This document shows positions 51,848 through 60,442 of a stretch of 64,000 nucleotides of DNA, piece by piece. Under the pieces are notes generated by a model. It had not been told where the DNA came from. It ran no database searches and saw only the letters and a program-made list of their open reading frames with translations. The DNA is from Emticicia sp. C21 (lineage in GTDB: Bacteria > Bacteroidota > Bacteroidia > Cytophagales > Spirosomataceae), in contig NZ_QVMT01000005.1 in NCBI RefSeq assembly GCF_003418935.1, positions 279 to 64,278 on the forward strand, written 5' to 3'. The first letter of the stretch is position 1, and every line of letters begins with the position of its first letter. The translations under genes and the position numbers were made by a program.

Positions 51848-52074
51848 TTTGAACTGTAGTTTGGTGAAAAACGACTGCAAAGAAAATGGTTTTAACTGAA
51901 AACAACAAAATACACGAAAGTTTTTTAGTATCAGAAAACTTCCGACCTTTGTGATTGTTTTATATTAAAACAAATAAATACGAAAGAAGTTTTGGGAAAA
52001 AGCATGAGAATAAAAATATTTAATTACTTAATTCCGAAAAACCAATTGAATAATAGGTTTAAAAAATAAATAAA

Positions 52075-52893
52075 GTGCTGAAAGTCAATCAATTAAAAAA
52101 TCAGAATTCGGGGAATTTTTTCCTTATTGCAGGGCCTTGTGTGGTAGAAGGAAGAGAGATGGCTTTGGAGATTGCCAAAAAAGTAAAAGCAATTACCGAC
52201 CGTCTGGAAATTCCTTATATTTTTAAGGCGTCTTACCGAAAGGCCAACAGAACCAAATTAAATTCGTTTACAGGTATTGGCGATGAACTCGCTTTAGGTA
52301 TTTTAAAAGAGGTAGGCGAGACTTTCTCGCTACCAACTATCACAGACATTCATGAGTCTGATGAAGCGGCTCTGGCAGCCAAATACGTTGATGTTTTACA
52401 AATTCCTGCGTTCTTGTGCCGACAAACCGAATTGTTGGTTGCAGCTGCCCAAACAGGTAAAGCTGTAAACGTAAAGAAGGGGCAGTTTATGCACGGCTCA
52501 GGCATGGGCTTTGCCGTAGAGAAAATCAATGCAGTTAATCCTGATGTGCAGGTAATGCTTACCGATCGAGGTAATTCGTTTGGTTATTCTGATATTGTAG
52601 TTGATTACCGGAACATCGTTGAAATGCAGACTTTTGATGTACCTGTCGTAATGGACTGTACACATTCATTGCAGCAGCCAAATCAATCATCGGGCGTTAC
52701 AGGTGGTAACCCTGCCATGATAGAAACCATAGCCAAAGCGGCTATTGCAGTTGGAGCAGATGGCATCTTTATTGAAACGCATATGAATCCATTAGTAGCT
52801 AAATCTGATGGAGCGAATATGTTGGCTTTAGCTCATTTGGAGGAGCTTCTGGAGAAGCTCGTGAGAATACGGGAAGTAGTGCGTAAAAATTAA
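52075..52893 (+). CDS. kdsA: 3-deoxy-8-phosphooctulonate synthase
   Basis: KdsA condenses phosphoenolpyruvate and arabinose 5-phosphate to Kdo-8-phosphate for lipopolysaccharide. The N-terminal FLIAGPCVVEG, FKASYRKANRTK, VKKGQFM and the C-terminal DGIFIETHMNP match. The metal-type class is not certain. The frame opens with GTG at 52075; the next in-frame ATG lies well inside. The 272-residue length is normal. It is transcribed away from acpP. Confidence 0.94.
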   Translation: MLKVNQLKNQNSGNFFLIAGPCVVEGREMALEIAKKVKAITDRLEIPYIFKASYRKANRTKLNSFTGIGDELALGILKEVGETFSLPTITDIHESDEAALAAKYVDVLQIPAFLCRQTELLVAAAQTGKAVNVKKGQFMHGSGMGFAVEKINAVNPDVQVMLTDRGNSFGYSDIVVDYRNIVEMQTFDVPVVMDCTHSLQQPNQSSGVTGGNPAMIETIAKAAIAVGADGIFIETHMNPLVAKSDGANMLALAHLEELLEKLVRIREVVRKN

Positions 52894-53003
52894 TGCATCC
52901 CTACATAAAGCGCTTAAAACAACGATTTTATTCATTTAGGGTCTATAATTCGCCATTAAATAACAAATGAGAATTGTATTTCTTTTTTTCAGAAAAGATT
53001 CTT

Positions 53004-53011
53004 TATTTTTG
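53004..53011 (+). promoter_or_regulatory. TAnnTTTG -7 element before the DUF3467 gene
   Basis: TATTTTTG lies 50 bases before the chosen ATG at 53062. Confidence 0.38.
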
Positions 53012-53061
53012 TTATATTAATGTCATGTATGACTCCCAATCACTTAATATTTCTAATGCAA

Positions 53062-53391
53062 ATGGCCAAAAAGAAAGATGCTCAGGAAGAGCCGGAACAA
53101 CAAATTAATATCGAACTGTCGGAAGAGATGGCTGAGGGGGTATATGCAAATCTGGCAATGATTGCACACTCAAACACTGAGTTTGTGATTGATTTTATTC
53201 GTCTGATGCCCGGAGTACCTAAAGCAAAAGTAAAATCACGCGTGATTCTTACGCCTGAACATGCGCAACGTTTACTCACTGCTCTACAAGATAATATTTC
53301 GAAATACGAAGATAATTTTGGTACAATCCGTCAAACCAACGAACCAATGCCATTCCCGATGAATTTTGGCGGCCCAATGGGTGAAGCCTGA
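53062..53391 (+). CDS. DUF3467 domain protein
   Basis: A 109-residue cytoplasmic protein from ATG 53062 (MAKKKDAQ). The DUF3467 core is intact: YANLAMIAHSNTEFVIDFIR and VKSRVILTPEHAQRLLTALQ. Function is unknown; the fold is beta-rich. The upstream ATG at 53020 would add 14 residues. It is closed by a strong terminator. Confidence 0.9.
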   Translation: MAKKKDAQEEPEQQINIELSEEMAEGVYANLAMIAHSNTEFVIDFIRLMPGVPKAKVKSRVILTPEHAQRLLTALQDNISKYEDNFGTIRQTNEPMPFPMNFGGPMGEA

Positions 53392-53405
53392 TTCTGAATT
53401 TGTAT

Positions 53406-53455
53406 ATTAAAAAGCAAGAGCCTGAGAAGTGATTCTCAGGCTCTTGCTTTTTAAT
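53406..53455. terminator. intrinsic terminator after the DUF3467 gene
   Basis: A 22-bp stem: ATTAAAAAGCAAGAGCCTGA and onward pairs with its inverted copy across the loop AGTGAT. It also separates the convergent small gene at 53462. Confidence 0.88.
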
Positions 53456-53461
53456 ATTGAC

Positions 53462-53680
53462 TCATGGTAATTCTACAGATAACAAAAGTTCGTACAAACC
53501 ATTTTCTGCAAACATTAAATAGACCTCTTCTATATAGTATTGCTTTTCTTCAAAATAAAAATCCTGTTCTGCTGCAAGCATTTCGCTTTTAAAGAAACTT
53601 CTCATTTCTAATGGGTCAGTAATAGTTCCTATTATAGATTGATCCCAAGCATTTATAATTGTAAGTTTTTCAATTTCCAT
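53462..53680 (-). CDS. small acidic hypothetical protein
   Basis: A 72-residue acidic protein (MEIEKLTIINAWDQSIIGT at the start) with no signal peptide or recognised domain. The composition is ordinary, with several Glu/Tyr-rich helices (FYFEEKQYYIEEVYLMF). It resembles small orphan proteins of Bacteroidota accessory regions. Confidence that it is a gene rests on its regular composition and a clean ATG, not on homology. Confidence 0.5.
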   Translation of the reverse strand: MEIEKLTIINAWDQSIIGTITDPLEMRSFFKSEMLAAEQDFYFEEKQYYIEEVYLMFAENGLYELLLSVELP

Positions 53681-53785
53681 ATAGTTTTATTTATCAAAAA
53701 ATGAATTCAATTTTAGAATCACTAAAGATTAATAAATATCCGAAAATTTTTTACAACAAAAAACTGTACTTTTATTATATCATAT

Positions 53786-53994
53786 ACTCGTTAGGTGAAA
53801 TTAATTTTAAGGATTTAATATATCGTCCCTACGGGACTTCACTTTTAAAAAATGACTACTTTTTCTACCGATATGTCGTCCCTCTGGGACTTAAAAATAT
53901 CCCGTAGGGATGCTATATCGGTAGAAAAAATAGACTTTTCAGAGATTAGTATCCCGTAGGGATAATATATTTTTAATTTCACCCAACGAGTTAT
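53786..53994. repeat. CCCTACGGG repeat doublets, tail-to-tail
   Basis: A plus-strand unit (53786-53893: TTAGGTGAAATTAA, CGTCCCTACGGGACTT, TTTTTCTACCGATATG, CGTCCCTCTGGGACTT) is followed by a minus-strand unit (53896-53994) that is a close copy of the unit at 47-145. Both ends carry the CTCGTTgGGTGAAATT border in opposite directions. A 68-codon frame across it is an artefact. Confidence 0.78.
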
Positions 53995-54002
53995 ATCCTA
54001 TA

Positions 54003-54674
54003 TTAAAACTCAACTCCCAATCTTAACACCATCCGCTTATATTTTCTCACCTCGTTCGTCTCCGACCAATATACCTCATTCCCATTTCTATCCATCTTAT
54101 ATTCAGCCCGTTGGAAACGATAACCTATATTAATTAACCAGGCAGAGCCATTCCGCATCGGCAGCCTGTAGCCTACTGTCGGGCTTACTAACAATCCTCC
54201 CTTTGTATGGAACCCTGTATTGTCTTCATTTAACCAGGTAGTTGAATACCCTGCGTCTATTCCTGCCTGTAAGCCGCTTCCGCCCTCTTTTTTCTGTAAT
54301 ATACTTCTGCGTACACCTAAAGCTATGGGCATTAGCACCGTTTCTCCGTAACCATCAACCCCTATAGTTATACCGGCCGCTGTTTTACGGTCGATATAAA
54401 TACCGTTAAACGTCTGCATCGACAGATTCACTTTATTTTTTATCTGATATTGATCAGGATAATTACCGGGATAAGGGTAAGGATACCACCCTCCATAATA
54501 ATTAGCCTGATATTTAATTCTTCCGAACAATCCTCCGAATTCAGTCATGTTCACAAACTTATGCTTGCGAAAGAAGCCGCCTTTTTCATCTTGTGCTTTT
54601 ATGGCAGTATTGCCTAGTAACAACACCACGAAAATCAGGCTGATTTTACTGATATATATATGTATGTTTTTCAT
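54003..54674 (-). CDS. predicted outer-membrane beta-barrel protein, last gene of the serpin operon
   Basis: A signal peptide (ISKISLIFVVLLLGNTAIKA) is followed by a 195-residue beta-rich region with a Tyr/Pro/Gly loop (YGGWYPYPYPGNYPDQY) and a final strand KRMVLRLGVEF ending in Phe, as expected for a small barrel. It begins 19 bases after the LVIVD gene and is probably co-transcribed. The family is not recognised. Confidence 0.75.
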   Translation of the reverse strand: MKNIHIYISKISLIFVVLLLGNTAIKAQDEKGGFFRKHKFVNMTEFGGLFGRIKYQANYYGGWYPYPYPGNYPDQYQIKNKVNLSMQTFNGIYIDRKTAAGITIGVDGYGETVLMPIALGVRRSILQKKEGGSGLQAGIDAGYSTTWLNEDNTGFHTKGGLLVSPTVGYRLPMRNGSAWLINIGYRFQRAEYKMDRNGNEVYWSETNEVRKYKRMVLRLGVEF

Positions 54675-54693
54675 TTTGATGCAGATTTAGGAG

Positions 54694-55983
54694 TTAGGAT
54701 ACTGGTTTCACCGGAATTTTACTTATCAACTTCATATCTTTCGGGTTTGAAGTGTCATATTGGTATAATCCGTCTTTACCAACCATTAATAAATGTTTCC
54801 CTCCTAGCGGAATCACATCAAAGGCATTCATATCTTTCATATGCTGTTGCAATTTTATATCGGTTGCACTACTTGCATCAAAAGACTTCAAGCCAAATTC
54901 TCCCTCACAAATAAACAGGCTTGGAAAATCTACCCCTAATCCGGCCGGATGCTGCATTTCATAGCTTTTAAGTAACCTCGGAGAGTATATATTAGACACA
55001 TCTATTACATCCAGACGATTAGGCGCTACACCGCATAAACCAGTGCGCAGAGTAACATAGGCAATATCATTAGCCACTACTACAGGGTCACAGGCACGGG
55101 CGTGTTCAAACATGGTTACACGCTCAGGTTTGGCAGGATTCTTATTATCGAAGATATACATACCTGTAGTTGAGCCGATGAACAATTTATCTTTATAAGG
55201 GAAAATGGTCTCGATACCCCAGCCTAAATTGATTTTACCTTCCTGAACGGGCTGGCTCAATGTTTTAATATTGAAAAGAAGTAAGTCATTTTGTGAAACC
55301 GTGTAAAGGAAATCATCATAAATGGTAAATCTAGCCATTGAGCCCCCTTGCCCTGTACCACTGGCCGAAGGACCGGTAGGACCTTTTGAGCCAGAATAAA
55401 AAGACATATCATTGGCATAATAAATAGGATTAGGATTTACTATCTGAAACCCACAATTGGTACGTATTTTATCAGTGACAATCTTCGTATCATAATCGGT
55501 TACAGTCTGATACCCTACATTGTACGACCAGGTAATACCATCGGCTGTTCCATAATTAAAGACATCTTTTACTCTACCCATTTGCTTGATATTCTTTGGG
55601 TCGGTAATATCAAAAGTCACGACATCCATATAGCTATCCACATAAAGAATATTATCCTTTACTGCCATATCTATCACACCCGGTATTTTCAGAAAAGCGA
55701 TATTCTGCGGTTGCTGCGGATTAGCGTTATCAATGATATGCAGCCCTTTCTTTAGCTCATTAATAAAGATATAATTATCTTTTACATAGATTTTACCCAG
55801 ATTCACCAATTCCTGCGGCCCTTGTGAGGCAATATCTTTACGAATCTGGTCAGCTGAAAGCACAAAAGGTACGGATGTGCGGTAGGTGCGGGTTGTCTCG
55901 CAGTCGTCAGTACATGAGGTAGTGCCTAAAGCCACTCCCAGGCTTAGCAACACTGCAAGTTGTTTGAAGTAGTTGTTTCTCAT
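54694..55983 (-). CDS. LVIVD-repeat beta-propeller lipoprotein
   Basis: From ATG 55983 a lipoprotein signal ends at C24 (LGTTSC). Residues 70-425 carry LVIVD-type propeller repeats: IFINELKKGLHIIDNANPQ, VVTFDITDPKNIKQMG, LLLFNIKTL, MYIFDNKNPAKPERV, LDVIDVSNIYSPRLL and YQYDTSNPKDMKLI. A tandem Cys motif (TDDCETT) follows the lipid anchor. Such surface proteins are common in Bacteroidota and of unknown function. It belongs to the serpin operon. Confidence 0.88.
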   Translation of the reverse strand: MRNNYFKQLAVLLSLGVALGTTSCTDDCETTRTYRTSVPFVLSADQIRKDIASQGPQELVNLGKIYVKDNYIFINELKKGLHIIDNANPQQPQNIAFLKIPGVIDMAVKDNILYVDSYMDVVTFDITDPKNIKQMGRVKDVFNYGTADGITWSYNVGYQTVTDYDTKIVTDKIRTNCGFQIVNPNPIYYANDMSFYSGSKGPTGPSASGTGQGGSMARFTIYDDFLYTVSQNDLLLFNIKTLSQPVQEGKINLGWGIETIFPYKDKLFIGSTTGMYIFDNKNPAKPERVTMFEHARACDPVVVANDIAYVTLRTGLCGVAPNRLDVIDVSNIYSPRLLKSYEMQHPAGLGVDFPSLFICEGEFGLKSFDASSATDIKLQQHMKDMNAFDVIPLGGKHLLMVGKDGLYQYDTSNPKDMKLISKIPVKPVS

Positions 55984-56012
55984 AGTTTTTAGCAGGTATA
56001 AGGAATAGAAAA

Positions 56013-56053
56013 GTGCCATGCGTAGAGATAAGCATCTGTATACGACATGGCAC
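56013..56053. promoter_or_regulatory. intercistronic hairpin in the serpin operon
   Basis: GTGCCATG and CATGGCAC, with weaker pairing inside, lie in the 80-base spacer between the small lipoprotein gene and the LVIVD gene. It could separate or stabilise parts of the transcript. Confidence 0.5.
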
Positions 56054-56063
56054 CTGATAGAAT

Positions 56064-56435
56064 TTATTTCAATTTAATTTTGGTCAGCTTGAGTGGTATT
56101 CCGGCATATAAAACAAGGTCACCTGTTTGTATATTTTGTTTCACTTCGCCACTGAATACTATTTTGGTTTCGTGTTTACCTTTTAATTCGGCTGGCAGAT
56201 TAGCTACTGCAAATCGATGCGAAGGTAGTGCCGCACAAGACAATGGGTCCATCACCCCTTCTACTACAATCACAGTCAGGTCTGCATTTACCTTCATCAG
56301 ATACCCCTCTTTATTGTTGATGGTCTGAATAGTTGGTAAATTATCTATATCACTTGTTGGTGATACATCGAAGCTTTCTTTCTGGCAGGCCACAAAAAAT
56401 ATCGTGCAGAAACTAAGCACCCAGAGTTTTTTCAT
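56064..56435 (-). CDS. small hypothetical lipoprotein
   Basis: A lipoprotein signal ends at C17 (CTIFFVAC). The 100-residue remainder is beta-rich, with NKEGYLMKVNADLTVIVVEG, a middle Cys (LSCAALPSHRFAVANLP) and the ending KIVFSGEVKQ...LVLYAGIPLKLTKI (in outline). I recognise this ending as recurrent in small Bacteroidota lipoproteins but cannot give a function. It is 12 bases from the serpin stop, so it may be an accessory of the serpin. Confidence 0.75.
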   Translation of the reverse strand: MKKLWVLSFCTIFFVACQKESFDVSPTSDIDNLPTIQTINNKEGYLMKVNADLTVIVVEGVMDPLSCAALPSHRFAVANLPAELKGKHETKIVFSGEVKQNIQTGDLVLYAGIPLKLTKIKLK

Positions 56436-56447
56436 ACGTTTAGCCTA

Positions 56448-57671
56448 TTAAAGGTTTGAGATTTTTCCGGTAAATAGAATGGTATTCGATTGTTTTTCAC
56501 TGATAACAAACAAAAACGGACGATTACAAACCACTGTCGGATACACAGGAACCGAAGTAAGCACTACGCCTATGGTAGTTACGGCTGCTGCCTCTGTACC
56601 TTTCTCATCAATGCCCACATAGGTGTTTTGTTTCACCATGCCTACTTTTAATTTACCTGCAGGGCTCGCAATTTTCGATAAATCGGCTCCATCAGTGAAG
56701 GCTGCTTTGATTCCCATCTCGGTCAATACCTTTTTCAGATCTGCCTCATACTCAAGGGTGAATTTCGGTAAACCGACTATTGTTTTCTGCTCTTTCAAGG
56801 CACCATTTAATGCCTGCCACTCACCTGTTGATAAACTGGCTAAAGTAGCATCTGTTGATTTATCCGGTAGAATCACGGTCATAACATAGTTGCCATCACC
56901 ATAAGGTAGTTCTACGGCCTGATAGTTGTCACGTTTGGCGTACTTTACATTTTCGGTCATGTTCATCATTTTCACGCTCTTCACACCCTTTGTACCAGTA
57001 AAGTTTTCGTCCCTGGTATTTTCTGCTTTGAACTGGGTTTTCCAGTCACCTTTGAAATACAGCGCATTCATCAGGAATAAAATCTGATCTTCTCTGATTT
57101 CTTCTAATACTTTCTTGATTTTACCATTCGTATTATCACTTGCCCAATTGTTAATTTTATTGACAGTCGCTTTATCATCAAAATTTTCTCCGAACACCCC
57201 TGCGTTAAAATAGGTTTTCAGGTTATCCAGATAAGACGGCTCTACTTTGAAAGTATTCCGATACCAAACTGAGTTAGCGATAGTATTTTTCACTTTCGGG
57301 TCACTCAATGGCAGGTTATCTATCAAATCTTTATATATACCATTAGTAGTAGCCATATCGCCAGAAACGCGCAAAGCTTTCTGAATTTCTTCTTTTGTCT
57401 GGGTATCTGCTCCATTCAATAGCATGCCTAAGGCAATGTGCAGACTTAGTGGTGAGACAAAATAACTTTTGTCAGCCTCTTCGATGGCATTATGTTTTTT
57501 CCAGAAATCAAATGCAAACTCACTTGTCTGGTCTGAGAATGCAGCCGGAATCGCTTTTAATTCGTTATTAGCTTTTATGGTGTTGGGGTCTACTGTATTA
57601 CCCTTATTATCACAACTGGCCGCAGCTAAAGAGCACACAGCAGCGAGTATGGCAATCTTAAGCGTTTTCAT
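56448..57671 (-). CDS. serpin-family protease inhibitor, lipoprotein
   Basis: A lipoprotein signal ends at C20 (AAASC). The serpin fold is complete: FVSPLSLHIALGMLLNGAD, NALYFKGDWKTQF, VKYAKRDNYQAVELPYGDGNY (in outline), LPKFTLEYEADLKKVL and CNRPFLFVISEKQSNTILFTGKI. The hinge of the reactive-centre loop is DEKGTEAAAV (G358-T359-E360-A361), matching inhibitory serpins. By counting from P14 T359, the scissile bond is near T372-S373. The protein should sit on the cell surface or periplasmic face and trap serine or cysteine proteases. It is second in a five-gene operon. Confidence 0.93.
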   Translation of the reverse strand: MKTLKIAILAAVCSLAAASCDNKGNTVDPNTIKANNELKAIPAAFSDQTSEFAFDFWKKHNAIEEADKSYFVSPLSLHIALGMLLNGADTQTKEEIQKALRVSGDMATTNGIYKDLIDNLPLSDPKVKNTIANSVWYRNTFKVEPSYLDNLKTYFNAGVFGENFDDKATVNKINNWASDNTNGKIKKVLEEIREDQILFLMNALYFKGDWKTQFKAENTRDENFTGTKGVKSVKMMNMTENVKYAKRDNYQAVELPYGDGNYVMTVILPDKSTDATLASLSTGEWQALNGALKEQKTIVGLPKFTLEYEADLKKVLTEMGIKAAFTDGADLSKIASPAGKLKVGMVKQNTYVGIDEKGTEAAAVTTIGVVLTSVPVYPTVVCNRPFLFVISEKQSNTILFTGKISNL

Positions 57672-57713
57672 AAGTTAGTTGGTTGGTTTAACAAATCAGG
57701 TTACAAAATTTTA

Positions 57714-58172
57714 CTATTTCTTCTCAAAATACATTACTCCGTTAGCAGGTTTAGCCAGATAAAATACCAGTATATTTTTATCTTTGAAATCGTATCTTTC
57801 AACATTTCTCAGGCTCTCATAATAAGTCATTTCAAAAGCATTGGCTTCATTAGTGCCTGCTATTTTAGTAGAACCTAGTACAGGAAACTTAATTGTCTTT
57901 TTTGCTTCATCTACTTCTGCCTCAGCAAAATAAAAGTTTACTGAACTTCTGCCATTGATAGTCAGTTTGCTTTCTTCATTTTTAAACTCCAGAGATACAT
58001 CGTACTTAGGTGTTATACCATCAGCATAACTTTTGAATTTCCATTGTCCTAACAGACTGGAAGTTCTTAAAGCATCAAATGACGCACCATTACTTGGCAC
58101 ATCTATTTTTTCGCTTTCGCATGATACCAGAAATAAGCTACTGGCCATTAACGCAATTATTAACTTTTTCAT
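57714..58172 (-). CDS. hypothetical lipoprotein, first gene of the serpin operon
   Basis: A lipoprotein signal ends at C18 (SLFLVSC). The rest resembles the small beta-barrel lipoproteins of lipocalin type common in Bacteroidota (LLGQWKFKSYADGITP, LTINGRSSVNFYFAEAEV, FKDKNILVFYLAKP). No function is known. It lies 42 bases before the serpin, suggesting that the two act at the same surface. Confidence 0.8.
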   Translation of the reverse strand: MKKLIIALMASSLFLVSCESEKIDVPSNGASFDALRTSSLLGQWKFKSYADGITPKYDVSLEFKNEESKLTINGRSSVNFYFAEAEVDEAKKTIKFPVLGSTKIAGTNEANAFEMTYYESLRNVERYDFKDKNILVFYLAKPANGVMYFEKK

Positions 58173-58394
58173 TTTACCGATTTTCTTAATTTTCTATGTG
58201 AATTCCTGACAAATTTTAATGCCATAAGATATATGTTACTCAGTCGGTCAAGGGAATAAACAAACGAGAATGTTTTTCCCCTGACGTAAACAATCGTTTT
58301 GACTGAGGCTCAGTACCCTTTTCAATACTATAGATACTTATTACTTAAAAATGGTTGGAATGGGGGTGAATTTTCTGGTAGAAAAGATAGAAAT

Positions 58395-58434
58395 AAAAAT
58401 GGTTATAGATAAAGAATCATCTATAACCATTTTT
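58395..58434 (-). terminator. intrinsic terminator after lhgO
   Basis: AAAAATGGTTATAGAT pairs exactly with ATCTATAACCATTTTT over eight bases, followed on the minus strand by T residues. It lies 82 bases past the lhgO stop. The 343-base gap 58173-58515 shows nothing else but AT-rich sequence. Confidence 0.8.
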
Positions 58435-58515
58435 AATAGATATAAGATTTGATAAAATTGTACTTAATTCAGCAGTACGCCATACAGAAGATTTACAAAA
58501 CTGCTATATATAATA

Positions 58516-59715
58516 TCAAAACCTCTTCAAAACCAACTCACTAACCGTCTGCCCGATAGATAGTGAAGAAGTTGCTGCAGGTGATGGTGCATTACATACA
58601 TTCACAGCGCGTTCGTTTTCGAAGATGGCGAAATCGTCTAATAGACCACCATCATAATCGCAGGCCTGGGCTCTTACACCTGCTCCACCAGGAACCAGGT
58701 CATCTTCTTTTATTTCAGGGATTAATTCTTGTAATGCTTTGGTAAAAGCGCTTTTAGAGAAAGAGCGATACATTTCGCCAAAGCCCGTGCGCCAGTATTT
58801 AGCTGCTACTTTCTGGAAACCTCTCCAGGTAAGGGTCTCAAATAACTCTCCGAAATGAATATCCAGTTTCTTATAACCCTCGCGACGGAAAGCTAAAACG
58901 GCATTTGGCCCTGCTTCTACGCCCCCATTTATCATACGGGTAAAGTGCACGCCCAGGAATGGAAAATTAGGGTCAGGAACCGGATAGATAAGATTTTTAA
59001 CCAGGTATTGTCTTTCAGGTTTTATTTCAAAATATTCACCTCTGAAAGGGGTTATTCTTAATTTATTCGCTCTTTCGTCAGTCATTTGCCCCACTTTATC
59101 TGAATAAAGTCCGGCACAGTTTACTACCAACTTGGTTTCGTAAGCACCTTTATTAGTATTGACTATTGAGGTATTGCCTTTATCAGTAATGCTTTCTACT
59201 TTTTCATTAAAGACTATTTCACCACCTAATTGCTGAGTTTTTTCCAGATATTTTTCGCAAACTTCTACATAGTCTATAATTCCGGTTTGAGGGACAAAAA
59301 AGCCCTTTAGTCCGTTTACGTGTGGTTCATATTCTTTTATCTGCTCTGCATTCAACATCTTAAAGCCCTCTAAACCATTTTGCGCACCTCTTTCAAAAAG
59401 TCCATCAAGAATAGAGATTTGTTCCGGGCGGGTGGCTACTACTACTTTTCCACATAAATCATATTTGATACCCTCTTCGTTACAGAAATCCAATAACATT
59501 TCGTAGCCTCTGATACAATTGGTTGCTTTTAAACTACCCGGTTTGTAGTACAAACCAGAATGAATAACCCCACTATTATGCCCTGTCTGGTGTTGCGCAA
59601 CTTTATTTTCTTTTTCAATAATCAATAGTTTCAATGCCGGATTTCCCTGTTTGATTTTCAAAGCAGTAGCTAAGCCGACAATTCCTCCACCAATAACAAT
59701 TATATCGTAGGTCAT
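58516..59715 (-). CDS. lhgO: L-2-hydroxyglutarate oxidase
   Basis: This FAD-dependent oxidase converts L-2-hydroxyglutarate to 2-oxoglutarate. The dinucleotide motif DIIVIGGGIVGLATAL opens the protein, followed by HNSGVIHSGLYYKPGS, the family marker VNCAGLYSDKVG and VPDPNFPFLGVHFTRMI (in outline). The length of 399 residues is normal for LhgO. I start at ATG 59715; a TTG two codons upstream is also open. A TATATTTG box lies 28 bases before the start. Confidence 0.92.
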   Translation of the reverse strand: MTYDIIVIGGGIVGLATALKIKQGNPALKLLIIEKENKVAQHQTGHNSGVIHSGLYYKPGSLKATNCIRGYEMLLDFCNEEGIKYDLCGKVVVATRPEQISILDGLFERGAQNGLEGFKMLNAEQIKEYEPHVNGLKGFFVPQTGIIDYVEVCEKYLEKTQQLGGEIVFNEKVESITDKGNTSIVNTNKGAYETKLVVNCAGLYSDKVGQMTDERANKLRITPFRGEYFEIKPERQYLVKNLIYPVPDPNFPFLGVHFTRMINGGVEAGPNAVLAFRREGYKKLDIHFGELFETLTWRGFQKVAAKYWRTGFGEMYRSFSKSAFTKALQELIPEIKEDDLVPGGAGVRAQACDYDGGLLDDFAIFENERAVNVCNAPSPAATSSLSIGQTVSELVLKRF

Positions 59716-59742
59716 ATTCAATTATATAGAGTAGTTTTTCTG

Positions 59743-59750
59743 CAAATATA
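59743..59750 (-). promoter_or_regulatory. TAnnTTTG -7 element, candidate lhgO promoter
   Basis: TATATTTG on the minus strand lies 27 bases upstream of the lhgO ATG. Confidence 0.4.
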
Positions 59751-59858
59751 CGCCAAACGTCTCTTTTTATTACTGAACTTGTTCAAGACTTTATTTTTCT
59801 ATTCGTTTTTCCAATAATAAGCTGTCAGAAAAGTTTAATAAATAAACTACAGACACAT

Positions 59859-60365
59859 ATGAGATACTTACTATTTATATACATTAGTTTTTATGCCGTT
59901 AGCTGCACTCAAACCCTAGCCAAAGAGAAAATATCACGAGATACATTGACTGATAAATCAATTGTAGCAATTATCCCTTATAATCCGACTGAAGTTTGGG
60001 TATTTGAAAATGGGAAGCCCACTGAATTAACAACTATTGAGATGGACAAAATTGAAAGATTATTAGAGGCTTATATACGTGAATATAATGTCCCACAACT
60101 AAAACGATATAATCAGTGGAATGAAGCATTTCCTAAGGAGCATTATAAAAAAGAAAAATTTATTATTGATTTAAAGCGCTATAAACGACAGTATGTGGCT
60201 ATTATTAATGCTAAAGGAGAAAAAGAAGTATGGATTAATTGCTTTTGTAGTAATCCCAAATACTGGGAAAAATATATCGTAGAAGTCCTGGATGGAGGAA
60301 ATTGTTATTTCAATCTTAAAATTAATCTAACAAAAGATACCTATTATGACTTAATGGTCAATTGA
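59859..60365 (+). CDS. hypothetical secreted or lipoprotein
   Basis: A signal sequence ends in YAVSC (C16), suggesting a lipoprotein. The 150-residue mature part has a Lys-rich helix (MDKIERLLEAYIREYNVPQL), a beta segment KRQYVAIINAKGEKEVWINCF and a C-terminal CYFNLKINL. No domain is recognised. It is divergent from lhgO and followed by a weak hairpin. Confidence 0.75.
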   Translation: MRYLLFIYISFYAVSCTQTLAKEKISRDTLTDKSIVAIIPYNPTEVWVFENGKPTELTTIEMDKIERLLEAYIREYNVPQLKRYNQWNEAFPKEHYKKEKFIIDLKRYKRQYVAIINAKGEKEVWINCFCSNPKYWEKYIVEVLDGGNCYFNLKINLTKDTYYDLMVN

Positions 60366-60386
60366 GAGGCTTAAATATCTAACAAA

Positions 60387-60416
60387 AAACGCCATCCATA
60401 AATATAGATGACGTTT
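60387..60416. terminator. weak terminator between convergent genes
   Basis: AAACGCCATC pairs with GATGACGTTT apart from one wobble, with a loop of ten bases. It lies 22 bases past the hypothetical gene's stop. Confidence 0.45.
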
Positions 60417-60442
60417 CATTAGACTATAAGGTAAACAGAATT

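Noticed and set aside
53701-53907. 68-codon plus-strand ORF
   Set aside because: It spans the CCCTACGGG repeat and its codons follow the repeat palindromes; composition is Tyr/Lys-rich by AT bias. No gene.
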